A stretch of 18,822 nt of DNA. It comes from Firmicutes bacterium UBA6648 (GTDB taxonomy: Bacteria; Bacillota; Clostridia; Peptostreptococcales; Anaerovoracaceae). Positions 1-7,869 of this stretch are shown in pieces. A model generated the notes under the pieces. It saw only the letters and a list, made by a program, of their open reading frames with translations, made no database searches and had not been told where the DNA came from. The number at the start of each line of letters is the position of its first letter. The stretch's first letter is position 1. Position numbers and translations under genes: made by a program. Where the stretch lies: the NCBI GenBank assembly GCA_002455605.1, contig DKLE01000052.1, positions 1-18,822 of the forward strand. The letters are read 5' to 3'.

Positions 1-390
1 GATAACGATTATATTATGGCATCTTTAGGCGTGTTATCAAAACGATATAAGGAGGCAGCGATAAAGCTTCTTCAGAAAAGTTTAAACTTTGAGTTTAAAG
101 AAAAGAAATTGACTGCATCAGAAAAAGCCGCAAACTATGTAGAAGAGCTGGCCAAAATGGAAGCAGAACGGTTGGCCAAAGAGGAAGAAACCAGAAAACA
201 TATTGAAGAAATGAAAGCTCTTGGATATGATATGTGCGCCTATGAGGAAGAGTTAAAACCGGGGACCTATAAAGCATCCCAAGAGGATCTGGTAAAAGCT
301 CCTACGGAGGCATCCTCCAAATCCATCGGAGACTGTGATCATAACTGTGAGCTATGCGGAAGAATGTGTGCTAAGAGAAGAAAGTGTTAG
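1..390 (+). CDS. GlmL/MutL-like mutase-associated protein, C-terminal part (5' end outside window)
   Basis: The reading frame is open from the first base, so this is the 3' end of a longer gene; 129 residues are visible. The opening residues (DNDYIMASLGVLS, 1-13) resemble the end of GlmL/MutL-family proteins, ASKHA-fold ATPases encoded beside B12-dependent glutamate or ornithine aminomutases and thought to reactivate or load the cobalamin enzyme. Residues about 38-75 are rich in Glu, Lys and Ala and should be helical or coiled-coil. The last 18 residues carry five cysteines (residues 112, 116, 119, 123, 129), with a sixth at 79. The ornithine racemase start codon follows 16 bases after the stop, so both are in one operon. 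In ornithine-fermenting clostridia a GlmL-like gene typically lies between oraE and orr, which supports the call. Family recognition rests on a short segment. The internal ATG at 16 is not the true start. Confidence 0.62.
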   Translation, partial: DNDYIMASLGVLSKRYKEAAIKLLQKSLNFEFKEKKLTASEKAANYVEELAKMEAERLAKEEETRKHIEEMKALGYDMCAYEEELKPGTYKASQEDLVKAPTEASSKSIGDCDHNCELCGRMCAKRRKC

Positions 391-406
391 GGAAGGAGAA
401 TTTTTT

Positions 407-1492
407 ATGTATCCTAAATTAATAATTGATTTAAAAAAGTTAACTGACAATCTTGAGGCCGTGGCAAATATAACCAAAGAAGAGGGAGCCTGTTCACTAA
501 TGATCGTTACAAAGGGACTATGTGCAGATCCACAGATGGTTAAACTGGTGGCAGAGCATAAAGCCGTAGACTTCATGGCTGATTCCAGAGTAAAGAATAT
601 TGCGTCTTATGCTGGCCTGGCCAGGAAGAATGGCAAGAAAACGGTTCTTTTAAGGCTTCCTATGCACAGTGAAATTGAAGAGGTTATCAAGCATGTGGAC
701 GTAAGCTTTAACTCCGAAATATCTACCATCCGTCTTTTAAATGAAGAAGCGAAAAAACAGGGGAAAATCCATCAGGTTTTGCTCATGATTGATTTAGGGG
801 ATCTTAGAGAGGGAATTTTCTATAAAGAAGAAAAGCTGATTTTTAGCATTGTAGAAGAAATACTAGGGCTGTCAAATATTGAACTGTACGGTATTGGGGT
901 TAATCTGACCTGCTATGGCGCGATTATTCCTAAAAATGATAATTTATCTATTCTTACTGGGTTGGCTGAAAAAATAGAAAAGACTTATTCTATTCATTTG
1001 AATATGGTTTCCGGCGGTAATTCAAGTTCTATTTATTTAGTAGGAAAAGACGAGCTGCCAAAGGGAATCAATAATTTGAGATTAGGTGAAGCTTTCCTTT
1101 TAGGAAATGATACCGCCTATGGAACCAGACTTCCAGGAGCAACAGGAGATGCATTAATTTTAGAGGCACAGATTATTGAACTGCAGGAGAAACCTTCTTT
1201 ACCAATTGGTGAAGTTGGTGTGGATGCTTTTGGGCAGAAGCCTTATTATGAAGACAGGGGAATTATAAAAAGAGCTATACTGGCTATCGGGAAACAGGAT
1301 ACTGATTTAGACAGTATGACTCCCCTTGATAAAAAGATTGATATTTTAGGCGGAAGCTCCGATCATACAATTCTTGATGTGACTAATTCGGACATTGAAT
1401 ATAAGGTAGGAGACATCGTAAGCTTTGAGCTTGGCTATGGCGGTATGCTGAAGACCGCTACCAGTCCTTATGTAGAAAAGGGATATAAGTAA
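407..1492 (+). CDS. orr: ornithine racemase (PLP-dependent, alanine racemase-like fold)
   Basis: This 361-residue protein interconverts L- and D-ornithine with pyridoxal phosphate. That feeds the D-ornithine aminomutase branch of oxidative ornithine fermentation in the cytoplasm. The N-terminal barrel motif MIVTKG places the Schiff-base lysine at K36. GIGVNLTCYG (around 160-170) and SGGNSS are typical of the alanine/ornithine racemase family that lacks the separate long C-terminal domain of Alr. The ATG at 407 is chosen because GGAAGGAG lies just upstream (391-398). An in-frame ATG at 335 would overlap the previous gene by 56 bases and has no such site. It is the last gene of the operon and is followed by a strong hairpin. 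A general amino-acid racemase of the same family is the alternative, but the GlmL-like gene just upstream favours ornithine. Confidence 0.85.
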   Translation: MYPKLIIDLKKLTDNLEAVANITKEEGACSLMIVTKGLCADPQMVKLVAEHKAVDFMADSRVKNIASYAGLARKNGKKTVLLRLPMHSEIEEVIKHVDVSFNSEISTIRLLNEEAKKQGKIHQVLLMIDLGDLREGIFYKEEKLIFSIVEEILGLSNIELYGIGVNLTCYGAIIPKNDNLSILTGLAEKIEKTYSIHLNMVSGGNSSSIYLVGKDELPKGINNLRLGEAFLLGNDTAYGTRLPGATGDALILEAQIIELQEKPSLPIGEVGVDAFGQKPYYEDRGIIKRAILAIGKQDTDLDSMTPLDKKIDILGGSSDHTILDVTNSDIEYKVGDIVSFELGYGGMLKTATSPYVEKGYK

Positions 1493-1522
1493 GCAGAAAG
1501 ATAAACAGTTAAATTAAATAAA

Positions 1523-1559
1523 GTAAAGGGGAGATTTCATAATGAAATCTCCCCTTTAC
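1523..1559. terminator. bidirectional terminator between convergent orr and MCP-1
   Basis: A near-perfect inverted repeat, GTAAAGGGGAGATTT pairing with AAATCTCCCCTTTAC around a 7-base loop, lies between the stop codons of two convergent genes. The minus-strand transcript runs into TTTATTTAATTT after the stem. The plus-strand side is also T-rich but weaker. Confidence 0.88.
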
Positions 1560-1566
1560 GCTTGAT

Positions 1567-3141
1567 TTAATATTTATCACTATAGTCGTTAATTGCAGTA
1601 CCTGCTGGAGTAACTGCTAAATTGGGAACTGTAGTTGATTCAGGCTCAGAATCGAATGTTGGACTCTCCACAATCGGTTTAAAGGTATTTTTGATTTCTA
1701 CCTTAGGAGCAATAATTTCTGGCTCCTTCTCCGATTCTTTAGCCTTTTTTTCTTCTGTTAATTTTGGCGTTACAGGCTTTTTTTCTATGTTTTTAACTGG
1801 TTCAGCTGGAATCTTTTCTACCCGTTTAACAGGTGGAACCGATTTAGCGTTTGATGTATATTCCGGTTTATCTGTATGAACCGCTTGTTGATTATCAATT
1901 TTAAATTTATTAACCAAACCCTTCAGCATATCCGCTTGAGCGTTTAATTCCTGACTGGCCGCAGCACTTTGCTCTGCGGTAGCCGAGTTTGTTTGAACAA
2001 TGGAAGAGATTTGATCTACACCAAAGGTTACTTGCGCGATAGAATTGGATTGTTCTTCTGTAGCTTTGGCAATCTCTTCGATTAAGGCGGTTACGCTGCT
2101 GGCCTTTTCTACTACGGACAATAGTGATGTGGCTGTATCATCTGCTATCTTAGATCCGTTGGCCACGGCAGATACGGTTTGTTCGATTAAATCAGTGGTA
2201 TTTTTAGCAGCCTCTGCTGACTTTGTGGCTAAGTTTCGAACCTCGTCAGCGACAACGGCAAAGCCTTTTCCGGCCGTACCGGCTCTGGCGGCTTCAACGG
2301 CAGCATTAAGAGCGAGAATGTTTGTCTGAAAAGCAATATCTTCAATGGTTTTTATAATCTTTCCTATTTCATTGGATTTATCCGTGATATCATTCATAGC
2401 TGAAGTCATGGCTGACATCTGTGAATTACTTTCCATAACCCCTGCACCGGCTTCGTTGGATTGAATGCTGGCATTCTGAGCATTTTGAGCATTTAGTTTG
2501 ACATGCTGGGCTATTTCAGAAATCGTAGCGGAAAGTTCTTCAATATTGCTGGCTTGTTCCACCGAACCCTGGGAAAGTGCTGCCGAGGCTGAAGCCACAT
2601 GGCTGGCGCCGGTATTCACTTCCAAAGAAGCTTTTTGGATTTGAGACAGAGTATTGTGCATATTCGCTTTTATTCCTGTAAGAGATTTTAGAATATCTTT
2701 AAAATCTCCGATGTATATTTTTTCATCTTTACTTTTTACACTAAAGTTACCGTCTGCCATTTCCCCAAGAAGATAATTGATGTCTTTTACAATATAGCTT
2801 AAGGTCTGGGAAATATTATTAAAGGCCTTAGATACCTGGCCTATTTCGTCATCACTGCTGTAATCCAATGACATGCTGAGATTTCCTTTCATGAGGTCCT
2901 CTGCAGCTGCAGCTATATCTTCAAGAGGTTTTAAGATTTGTCTTGATACATTAAAAATTACTAAAACTAAAATGACAAGAGAAATCAAATAAAAGCCAAA
3001 ATGAAAGCCAAAGGAATTTGCAAAGGCAGAAGCCTTGAACAAAGACGTTATAAGAAGAAGTACGGTAAAGACAACAATCAAGGCAATAGCTGAAATTGTT
3101 GCTATTTTTATTGATAGACTCTTTTCTCTAGTTTTTGCCAT
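1567..3141 (-). CDS. methyl-accepting chemotaxis protein without extracellular sensor domain (MCP-1)
   Basis: The product has 524 residues. Two hydrophobic segments (about 12-33 and 49-66) are separated by only about 15 residues, so the usual extracytoplasmic ligand domain is missing. A HAMP domain follows (about 67-120), then a second HAMP-like linker (about 121-170) and the cytoplasmic four-helix signalling hairpin. Its conserved tip lies around 265-305 (IAFQTNILALNAAVEAARAG...VADEVRNLA), the CheA/CheW contact site. Residues about 417-524 form a Pro/Lys/Glu/Thr-rich, probably disordered tail ending NDYSDKY, which is not the classical CheR-binding NWETF. The start has a GAGGTG ribosome site 8 bases upstream. 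The signalling part is very similar to that of the neighbouring MCP-2 (3329-5452), so the two are probably paralogues. It may sense a membrane or intracellular signal, or act through other receptors in the array. Confidence 0.93.
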   Translation of the reverse strand: MAKTREKSLSIKIATISAIALIVVFTVLLLITSLFKASAFANSFGFHFGFYLISLVILVLVIFNVSRQILKPLEDIAAAAEDLMKGNLSMSLDYSSDDEIGQVSKAFNNISQTLSYIVKDINYLLGEMADGNFSVKSKDEKIYIGDFKDILKSLTGIKANMHNTLSQIQKASLEVNTGASHVASASAALSQGSVEQASNIEELSATISEIAQHVKLNAQNAQNASIQSNEAGAGVMESNSQMSAMTSAMNDITDKSNEIGKIIKTIEDIAFQTNILALNAAVEAARAGTAGKGFAVVADEVRNLATKSAEAAKNTTDLIEQTVSAVANGSKIADDTATSLLSVVEKASSVTALIEEIAKATEEQSNSIAQVTFGVDQISSIVQTNSATAEQSAAASQELNAQADMLKGLVNKFKIDNQQAVHTDKPEYTSNAKSVPPVKRVEKIPAEPVKNIEKKPVTPKLTEEKKAKESEKEPEIIAPKVEIKNTFKPIVESPTFDSEPESTTVPNLAVTPAGTAINDYSDKY

Positions 3142-3234
3142 AAATGGTACACCTCACAATGCCTATGTATTTTTTAACTAATATCCGAAATTAGCCTTTA
3201 TAACAAATTCGGACAAAAAATATAATTTAGTTAC

Positions 3235-3263
3235 AGTATAGTACATTAAATGATAAGTGTCTA
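3235..3263 (-). promoter_or_regulatory. sigma-A-type promoter of MCP-1
   Basis: On the minus strand TAGACA (3258-3263) and TATACT (3235-3240) are separated by 17 bases. The predicted start of transcription is near 3228, leaving a leader of about 87 bases. The leader holds an inverted repeat TCCGAA...TTCGGA (3184-3213). The terminator of MCP-2 lies immediately upstream, so MCP-1 needs its own promoter. Confidence 0.7.
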
Positions 3264-3274
3264 TGTAAACATTT

Positions 3275-3304
3275 AAAAAAATGCCATTTTCAGGCATTTT
3301 TTTT
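3275..3304 (-). terminator. intrinsic terminator of MCP-2
   Basis: On the minus strand the stem ATGCC/GGCAT, extended by A/T pairs, is followed directly by a run of T. It begins 25 bases after the MCP-2 stop codon. Confidence 0.85.
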
Positions 3305-3328
3305 ACTATATTGACACAAAAATAAACT

Positions 3329-5452
3329 TTAATCAAATTTAAACTGATTTATTAAGTCTTTCAGTATATCTGCCTGTCCATTAAGCTCTTCACTGGCCGC
3401 TGCACTTTCTTCTGCCGTTGCCGAATTGCTCTGTACTACTTCTGAAATTTGCTCCACACCTAAAGTGACCTGGGCAATGGAATTTGATTGTTCTTCAGAC
3501 GCATTAGCGATCTCTTCTATTAGGGAATTTACCCTGCCGGTTTTTTCTACTGCGGAGAGAAGGGAATTTGCCGTATTATCGGCTATTTCGGAACCATTTG
3601 TAACAGCAGAGATGGTTTGCTCTATCAGAGCGGTTGTATTCTTTGCTGCTTCAGCTGACTTAGTAGCAAGATTTCTCACTTCATCTGCAACAACTGCAAA
3701 GCCTTTGCCTGCCGTACCTGCCCTGGCAGCCTCTACAGCAGCATTAAGAGCCAGGATGTTGGTTTGAAAAGCAATATCTTCTATGGTTTTTATTATCTTT
3801 CCGATTTCACCGGACTTCTTGGTGATATCGCCCATAGCAGAAATCATCTCTTTCATTTGAAGATTGCTTTCTGTAATACCCAGGCTGGCCTCGTTGGATT
3901 CTGTGCTGGCCTCTTTGGCATACCGGGCATTTTGCTTAACATGATTGGCAATTTCGGAAATAGTAGCCGAAAGCTCCTCAATACTGCTGGCTTGCTCAAC
4001 TGCTCCCTGTGAAAGGGTTTGAGCGGCTGAAGAAACCTGTTCTGCGCCCATATTAACCTGAGAAGAAGACTGATTAATCTGTAAAAGCGTATTACTTAAA
4101 TTTGTATTTATATTTTTTATGGAAATCAGGATTTGATTGAAGTCCCCCACATAAGCAGCTTCAGATTTGCTGACAATATTGAAATTTCCAGCAGCCATTT
4201 CTCCAAGCTGATAGCTGATATCTGAAATGATGGCTTGAATTCCCTGAGCGGTGGCTTGAAAAGCCAGGGATAATCGCCCAATTTCATCATTGGAATGGGT
4301 ATCCAGATGAATATTCAAGGCACCGGCTGAAATTTGCTCGGCTGCATCTACAACATTCTGAATTGGCTTTAAGGCTTTTTTGATAATGAGGGCAGTAATT
4401 ATTACAACAATGGCTAAGGCGGCAATGCACAGGACTATTAGTAAAATTACCGTTTTAAACACATCTTGATTCATTTCTTTACTGGACACTGATGTCTGCG
4501 CCCACCAGGTATTATTTCCAGCTTCTAAAGGATAGAAGAAACGATTGAATAATTCTCCATCAGCTCTTTTCGTTTGCACGGAAAAAGCTTTTCCCGATTT
4601 AAAGCCGGAAAAGATTTTTTCCGAATCGGCGGCTTCTAATATTTCGTCAAGATTCTTTCCTATATTATCCGGGTTTTCTGTTTGATAGACAATGGTGCCG
4701 TCATTAGTAAAGATTGTGGCATATAAGCTGGGATATTTAGCATTGGTTATGCTTATTTTACCAAAGGTATCCAACGCTATATCACAGCATACGATTCCCT
4801 GTGATTCCTCATTGAAAATAATAGGGTAACTTGCCGTCACCATTTTTGTTCCATCATATACGAAAGGTTTTGTTATATAAGGTTGTTTTTTTTGTATAGT
4901 TATATCATAATATTCTGTGTTGGAATACTCGTCATAAGTGCCTAAAGATTGTATGGTATTAGAGCTAATATCATTTTTATCAAGATAAACACTATAGGCA
5001 TCAACAGCCGTATCATATTTGTAAGGCTCAAAGGCAACCCCCATGCCTAAAATTTCATCACTGCAGGAAACCGTTGATTGAATGGTTTCCAGGATGTATT
5101 GTTCCATTTCATGGTTTAGTTCTGTCATAGGAATATTACTTATTTTACTTGGATAGATTCGATGGGCATCCAATTCTTTTTGACTATAGGTACTGGAAAT
5201 ATAGAGGTTTAATGTTTCAGCGGCCGTAGCAGATTTGTTAAGGATTTCTTGAATTTGCTGACCGTTGGACTTTGAAATAACGCTGAACTCGTCGGACAGG
5301 GTATGTTGGATAGAATTGCTGACAAAGAGAGAAGTACAAAGTATCAGTGTTCCAAAAATGACTATTAGAGTTATTGATATAATTACAGCGATTTTTGTGG
5401 CTAAAGTTTTGTTCTTGGTCATTGTTTTAAAATTAAAAATTTTTTCTTTCAT
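3329..5452 (-). CDS. methyl-accepting chemotaxis protein with dCache-type sensor (MCP-2)
   Basis: The 707-residue transmembrane receptor has a first membrane helix at about 21-44, an extracytoplasmic region of about 290 residues (45-333) of double-Cache type, and a second membrane helix at about 335-357. HAMP (about 358-410) and the signalling hairpin follow, with its tip around 557-595. Cache features are the segment YYDITIQKKQPYITKPF near 181-197 and the PAS-like strand ATIFTNDGTIVYQT near 245-258. The Arg-x-Trp-Tyr signature of amino-acid-binding dCache domains is not seen at the expected place (NTEYYD instead), so the ligand is open. The frame extends to 5590, but the predicted transcription start (near 5541) lies inside that extension, so an internal start must be used. 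The ATG at 5452 has AAAGGA 11 bases upstream. The ATG at 5461 is only 2 bases from it, too close. No CheR pentapeptide is seen at the C-terminus. Confidence 0.92.
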   Translation of the reverse strand: MKEKIFNFKTMTKNKTLATKIAVIISITLIVIFGTLILCTSLFVSNSIQHTLSDEFSVISKSNGQQIQEILNKSATAAETLNLYISSTYSQKELDAHRIYPSKISNIPMTELNHEMEQYILETIQSTVSCSDEILGMGVAFEPYKYDTAVDAYSVYLDKNDISSNTIQSLGTYDEYSNTEYYDITIQKKQPYITKPFVYDGTKMVTASYPIIFNEESQGIVCCDIALDTFGKISITNAKYPSLYATIFTNDGTIVYQTENPDNIGKNLDEILEAADSEKIFSGFKSGKAFSVQTKRADGELFNRFFYPLEAGNNTWWAQTSVSSKEMNQDVFKTVILLIVLCIAALAIVVIITALIIKKALKPIQNVVDAAEQISAGALNIHLDTHSNDEIGRLSLAFQATAQGIQAIISDISYQLGEMAAGNFNIVSKSEAAYVGDFNQILISIKNINTNLSNTLLQINQSSSQVNMGAEQVSSAAQTLSQGAVEQASSIEELSATISEIANHVKQNARYAKEASTESNEASLGITESNLQMKEMISAMGDITKKSGEIGKIIKTIEDIAFQTNILALNAAVEAARAGTAGKGFAVVADEVRNLATKSAEAAKNTTALIEQTISAVTNGSEIADNTANSLLSAVEKTGRVNSLIEEIANASEEQSNSIAQVTLGVEQISEVVQSNSATAEESAAASEELNGQADILKDLINQFKFD

Positions 5453-5548
5453 AAATTTCATATTCCTTTCAAAATTATAAATTGGTAGGTATGCTCCGGC
5501 GTGCTCCCATAAAGTGACAAAAAAGGACAAATCCTGTAAATTTATAAG

Positions 5549-5578
5549 ATTATAGTATAGCAAGGATAAAGAAGTCAA
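5549..5578 (-). promoter_or_regulatory. sigma-A-type promoter of MCP-2
   Basis: On the minus strand TTGACT (5573-5578) and a perfect TATAAT (5549-5554) are separated by 18 bases. The predicted start near 5541 gives a leader of about 85 bases and rules out translation from the upstream ATG at 5590. The leader contains two direct GGAGCA repeats around 5493-5510 of unknown role. Confidence 0.8.
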
Positions 5579-5706
5579 CGATTTGTCCATTTTTTTTGAT
5601 TTTTATTTAGTTTTGTGACCGATTGTATACAAATGTCAAAGAGATGTATGATCATATGGAAAGAGAAAAACTTTTAGGTAAATTTTATAATAGCAAGAAG
5701 GTGCTT

Positions 5707-5976
5707 ATGAATAAGAAGAATTTTGTTTATATATTAGAATGCTGCGACGGAACCTACTATACGGGATGGACGGTGAATTTGGAAGAGAGATTAAAAGTCC
5801 ATAATGAAGGAAGGGGAAATAAGGCATCAAAATACACAAGAAGCAGGAGGCCGGTCAGATTGGTTTATTTTGAAGAATACCAGAGTAAATCAGCAGCATT
5901 AAAAAGAGAACATGCCATAAAAAAATTACCGAGAGAAAAAAAGGTGCAATTAATTAACAGCAAACTAATTCTATAA
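5707..5976 (+). CDS. GIY-YIG domain protein, UPF0213 (YhbQ/YazA) family
   Basis: This 89-residue single-domain protein belongs to the GIY-YIG nuclease superfamily. The first motif half is VYIL (7-10) and the second is YYTG (17-20). Further conserved positions are R28, Y43 in SKYTRSR, and E68 in the REHAIKK segment, as in the UPF0213 family. Those proteins are about 80-100 residues long and are linked to DNA processing or repair, with little known of their substrates. The ATG at 5707 is chosen because AGAAGGTG precedes it by a normal distance and the length then fits the family. The frame extends to an ATG at 5623, without a ribosome site and with unrelated sequence. The gene stands alone between the divergent MCP-2 and the downstream acetolactate synthase; no convincing promoter was found. 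Confidence 0.85.
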   Translation: MNKKNFVYILECCDGTYYTGWTVNLEERLKVHNEGRGNKASKYTRSRRPVRLVYFEEYQSKSAALKREHAIKKLPREKKVQLINSKLIL

Positions 5977-6018
5977 ATTTGGCAAATTGTATTTAAATTG
6001 TACAGTGCTAAAAAAGCG

Positions 6019-6046
6019 TTGAATTAAAAAAAAACTGTGCTAGAAT
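6019..6046 (+). promoter_or_regulatory. promoter of acetolactate synthase gene
   Basis: TTGAAT (6019-6024) and TAGAAT (6041-6046) are separated by 16 bases. The -10 box is extended by TGC immediately upstream. The predicted start lies near 6053, giving a leader of about 85 bases before the ATG at 6139. Confidence 0.6.
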
Positions 6047-6138
6047 GGGTTTAACTTGGAATGTATACGATTTAAGAGAAAAAAACACTTTTAAGCAAGA
6101 TATACAGAACCGTAAATAAATAGTGAGGATTATCTAAA

Positions 6139-7794
6139 ATGAGTAAAAGGTTAAACACAGCACAGATGTTAGTAAAATGCTTAGAGAAGGAAGATGTAGA
6201 ATATATATTCGGCATTCCGGGAGAAGAGAATTTAGATGTAATGAATGCTCTTTACGAATCTCCCATAAAATTTATTACGACGAGACATGAACAGGGAGCA
6301 GCATTTATGGCGGATGTATACGGCAGGCTAACAGGGAAAGCCGGTGTTTGCTTATCCACCTTAGGCCCCGGTGCTACCAATTTAGTAACTGGAGTAGCAG
6401 ATGCGCATGAAGATGGAGCACCTCTGGTTGCCATAACCGGGCAGGTGGGCACAGAAAGGATGCACATCACATCCCATCAGGCTTTAGACCTTTGTAAATT
6501 ATTTGAACCAATTACTAAAAGAAGCAAACAGATTGTACGCCCAGATACGGTAAGTGAAGTGGTACGAATTGCTTTTAAATATGCCGAGAATGAGAAGCCA
6601 GGTGCCTGCCATATCGATTTGCCGGTAAATGTGGCAGGAATGGAAGTAAGTGATGATGAAAGGCCGCTGGAAAAGAGAACAGCTCCTCCGGAGATGGCAG
6701 ATATAAATAGTATTGAAGATGCAGCAGGTGCAATTTTTTCGGCAAAAAATCCAGTTCTGCTGGTGGGAAGCGGAGCCGTTCGGTCAAAATGCTGTGAATC
6801 GTTGACTCAATTTGCTGAGAAGCTAAAGATACCAGTAATCAATACCATGATGGCAAAAGGAATTATTCCTTATGATAATAAATATTCCATGTGGACAATA
6901 GGGATACCTCAGAAGGATTATGCCAATAAGGTCCTGGATCAAGCGGATCTGGTAATTACCGTGGGATATGATATTGTAGAATATGCTCCCGTAAGATGGA
7001 ATAAAGAAGGGCATCGCCGGATTATTCATGTGGATACCAGGCCGACTCATATTAATAAGTACTATGAGCCGGAATTCGAAGTGATCGGTGATATGGCGCA
7101 CTCCTTAACACAAATCAGAAGAAGAGTACATAGAAATTCAGAACCGGAATATGCATTAAAGGTTCGGGGAGCCATGGAGGCGGAGTATGAAGCTTATGCG
7201 GAGGATTATAGTTTTCCCATGAAGCCTCAGAAAGTTTTATATGATGTACGAAAAATTATGGGAGATGAAGATATTGTGATTTCCGATGTAGGTGCCCATA
7301 AGATGTGGATTGCAAGGCATTACCACTGCAGAATTCCCAATACCTGCATTATTTCAAATGGCTTTGCCACCATGGGCATTGCTGTACCGGGAGCCATTTC
7401 CGCGAAACTTATCAATCCCAAGAGGAAGGTTCTGGCCATAACCGGTGACGGCGGTTTTATGATGAACTCTCAGGAAATAGAGACTTCTCTGAGGATAGGA
7501 ACCCCTATCGTCATACTGATTTTTAATGACAGCAATTACGGTTTGATTAAATGGAAACAAATGGATAAATTTAATAAGAGCTGCTATGTAGACTTTACTA
7601 ACCCGGATTTTGTTAAATATGCGGAGAGCTTCGGGGCGAAGGGCTACCGAATAGAAGCGGCGGAAGAGCTGATACCTACCTTGGAGGAAGCCTTTGCTCA
7701 GGAGGTTACCTGCATTATTGACTGCAGAGTAGATTATGATGAAAATACAAAACTAACCGCACATTTAAAAGAAGTCTATGCAAGTGAGATATAA
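6139..7794 (+). CDS. alsS: acetolactate synthase, catabolic type (ThDP-dependent)
   Basis: The 551-residue enzyme condenses two pyruvates into 2-acetolactate and CO2, using thiamine diphosphate and a divalent metal. The domain order is that of the family: a PYR domain with catalytic glutamate E51 in TTRHEQGAA, a central domain (about 190-325), and a PP domain with the ThDP motif starting GDGGF at 436 and closing with NDSN at 463-466. The single subunit length, the absence of a small regulatory-subunit gene next to it, and similarity to AlsS/BudB favour the catabolic, FAD-independent enzyme over biosynthetic IlvB. GTGAGGA lies 9 bases upstream of the start. No acetolactate decarboxylase gene lies in the window, so the end product (acetoin/diacetyl or branched-chain amino acids) is undecided. 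No clear terminator separates it from cheV. Confidence 0.88.
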   Translation: MSKRLNTAQMLVKCLEKEDVEYIFGIPGEENLDVMNALYESPIKFITTRHEQGAAFMADVYGRLTGKAGVCLSTLGPGATNLVTGVADAHEDGAPLVAITGQVGTERMHITSHQALDLCKLFEPITKRSKQIVRPDTVSEVVRIAFKYAENEKPGACHIDLPVNVAGMEVSDDERPLEKRTAPPEMADINSIEDAAGAIFSAKNPVLLVGSGAVRSKCCESLTQFAEKLKIPVINTMMAKGIIPYDNKYSMWTIGIPQKDYANKVLDQADLVITVGYDIVEYAPVRWNKEGHRRIIHVDTRPTHINKYYEPEFEVIGDMAHSLTQIRRRVHRNSEPEYALKVRGAMEAEYEAYAEDYSFPMKPQKVLYDVRKIMGDEDIVISDVGAHKMWIARHYHCRIPNTCIISNGFATMGIAVPGAISAKLINPKRKVLAITGDGGFMMNSQEIETSLRIGTPIVILIFNDSNYGLIKWKQMDKFNKSCYVDFTNPDFVKYAESFGAKGYRIEAAEELIPTLEEAFAQEVTCIIDCRVDYDENTKLTAHLKEVYASEI

Positions 7795-7869
7795 TATTGT
7801 ATAATAAAGTAATATTTTAACATTATTACGGCAGAATTGTGCAATTATGTTTGTATGGGAGGAATGGAT

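Noticed and set aside
335..406. Extension of ornithine racemase to the ATG at 335
   Set aside because: It overlaps the preceding gene in another frame and lacks a ribosome site; the ATG at 407 has GGAAGGAG.
2045..2329. Plus-strand ORFs of 94 and 113 residues (2045-2329 and 3426-3767) with similar sequences
   Set aside because: They are antisense to the conserved signalling regions of MCP-1 and MCP-2, and they resemble each other only because the two MCPs are paralogues. No ribosome sites.
5461..5541. c-di-GMP or other known riboswitch in the MCP-2 leader
   Set aside because: The conserved GEMM cores could not be matched; only short GGAGCA repeats are seen.
5464..5590. N-terminal extension of MCP-2 to the ATG at 5590
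   Set aside because: The predicted promoter and transcription start (near 5541) lie inside the extension, and no ribosome site precedes 5590.
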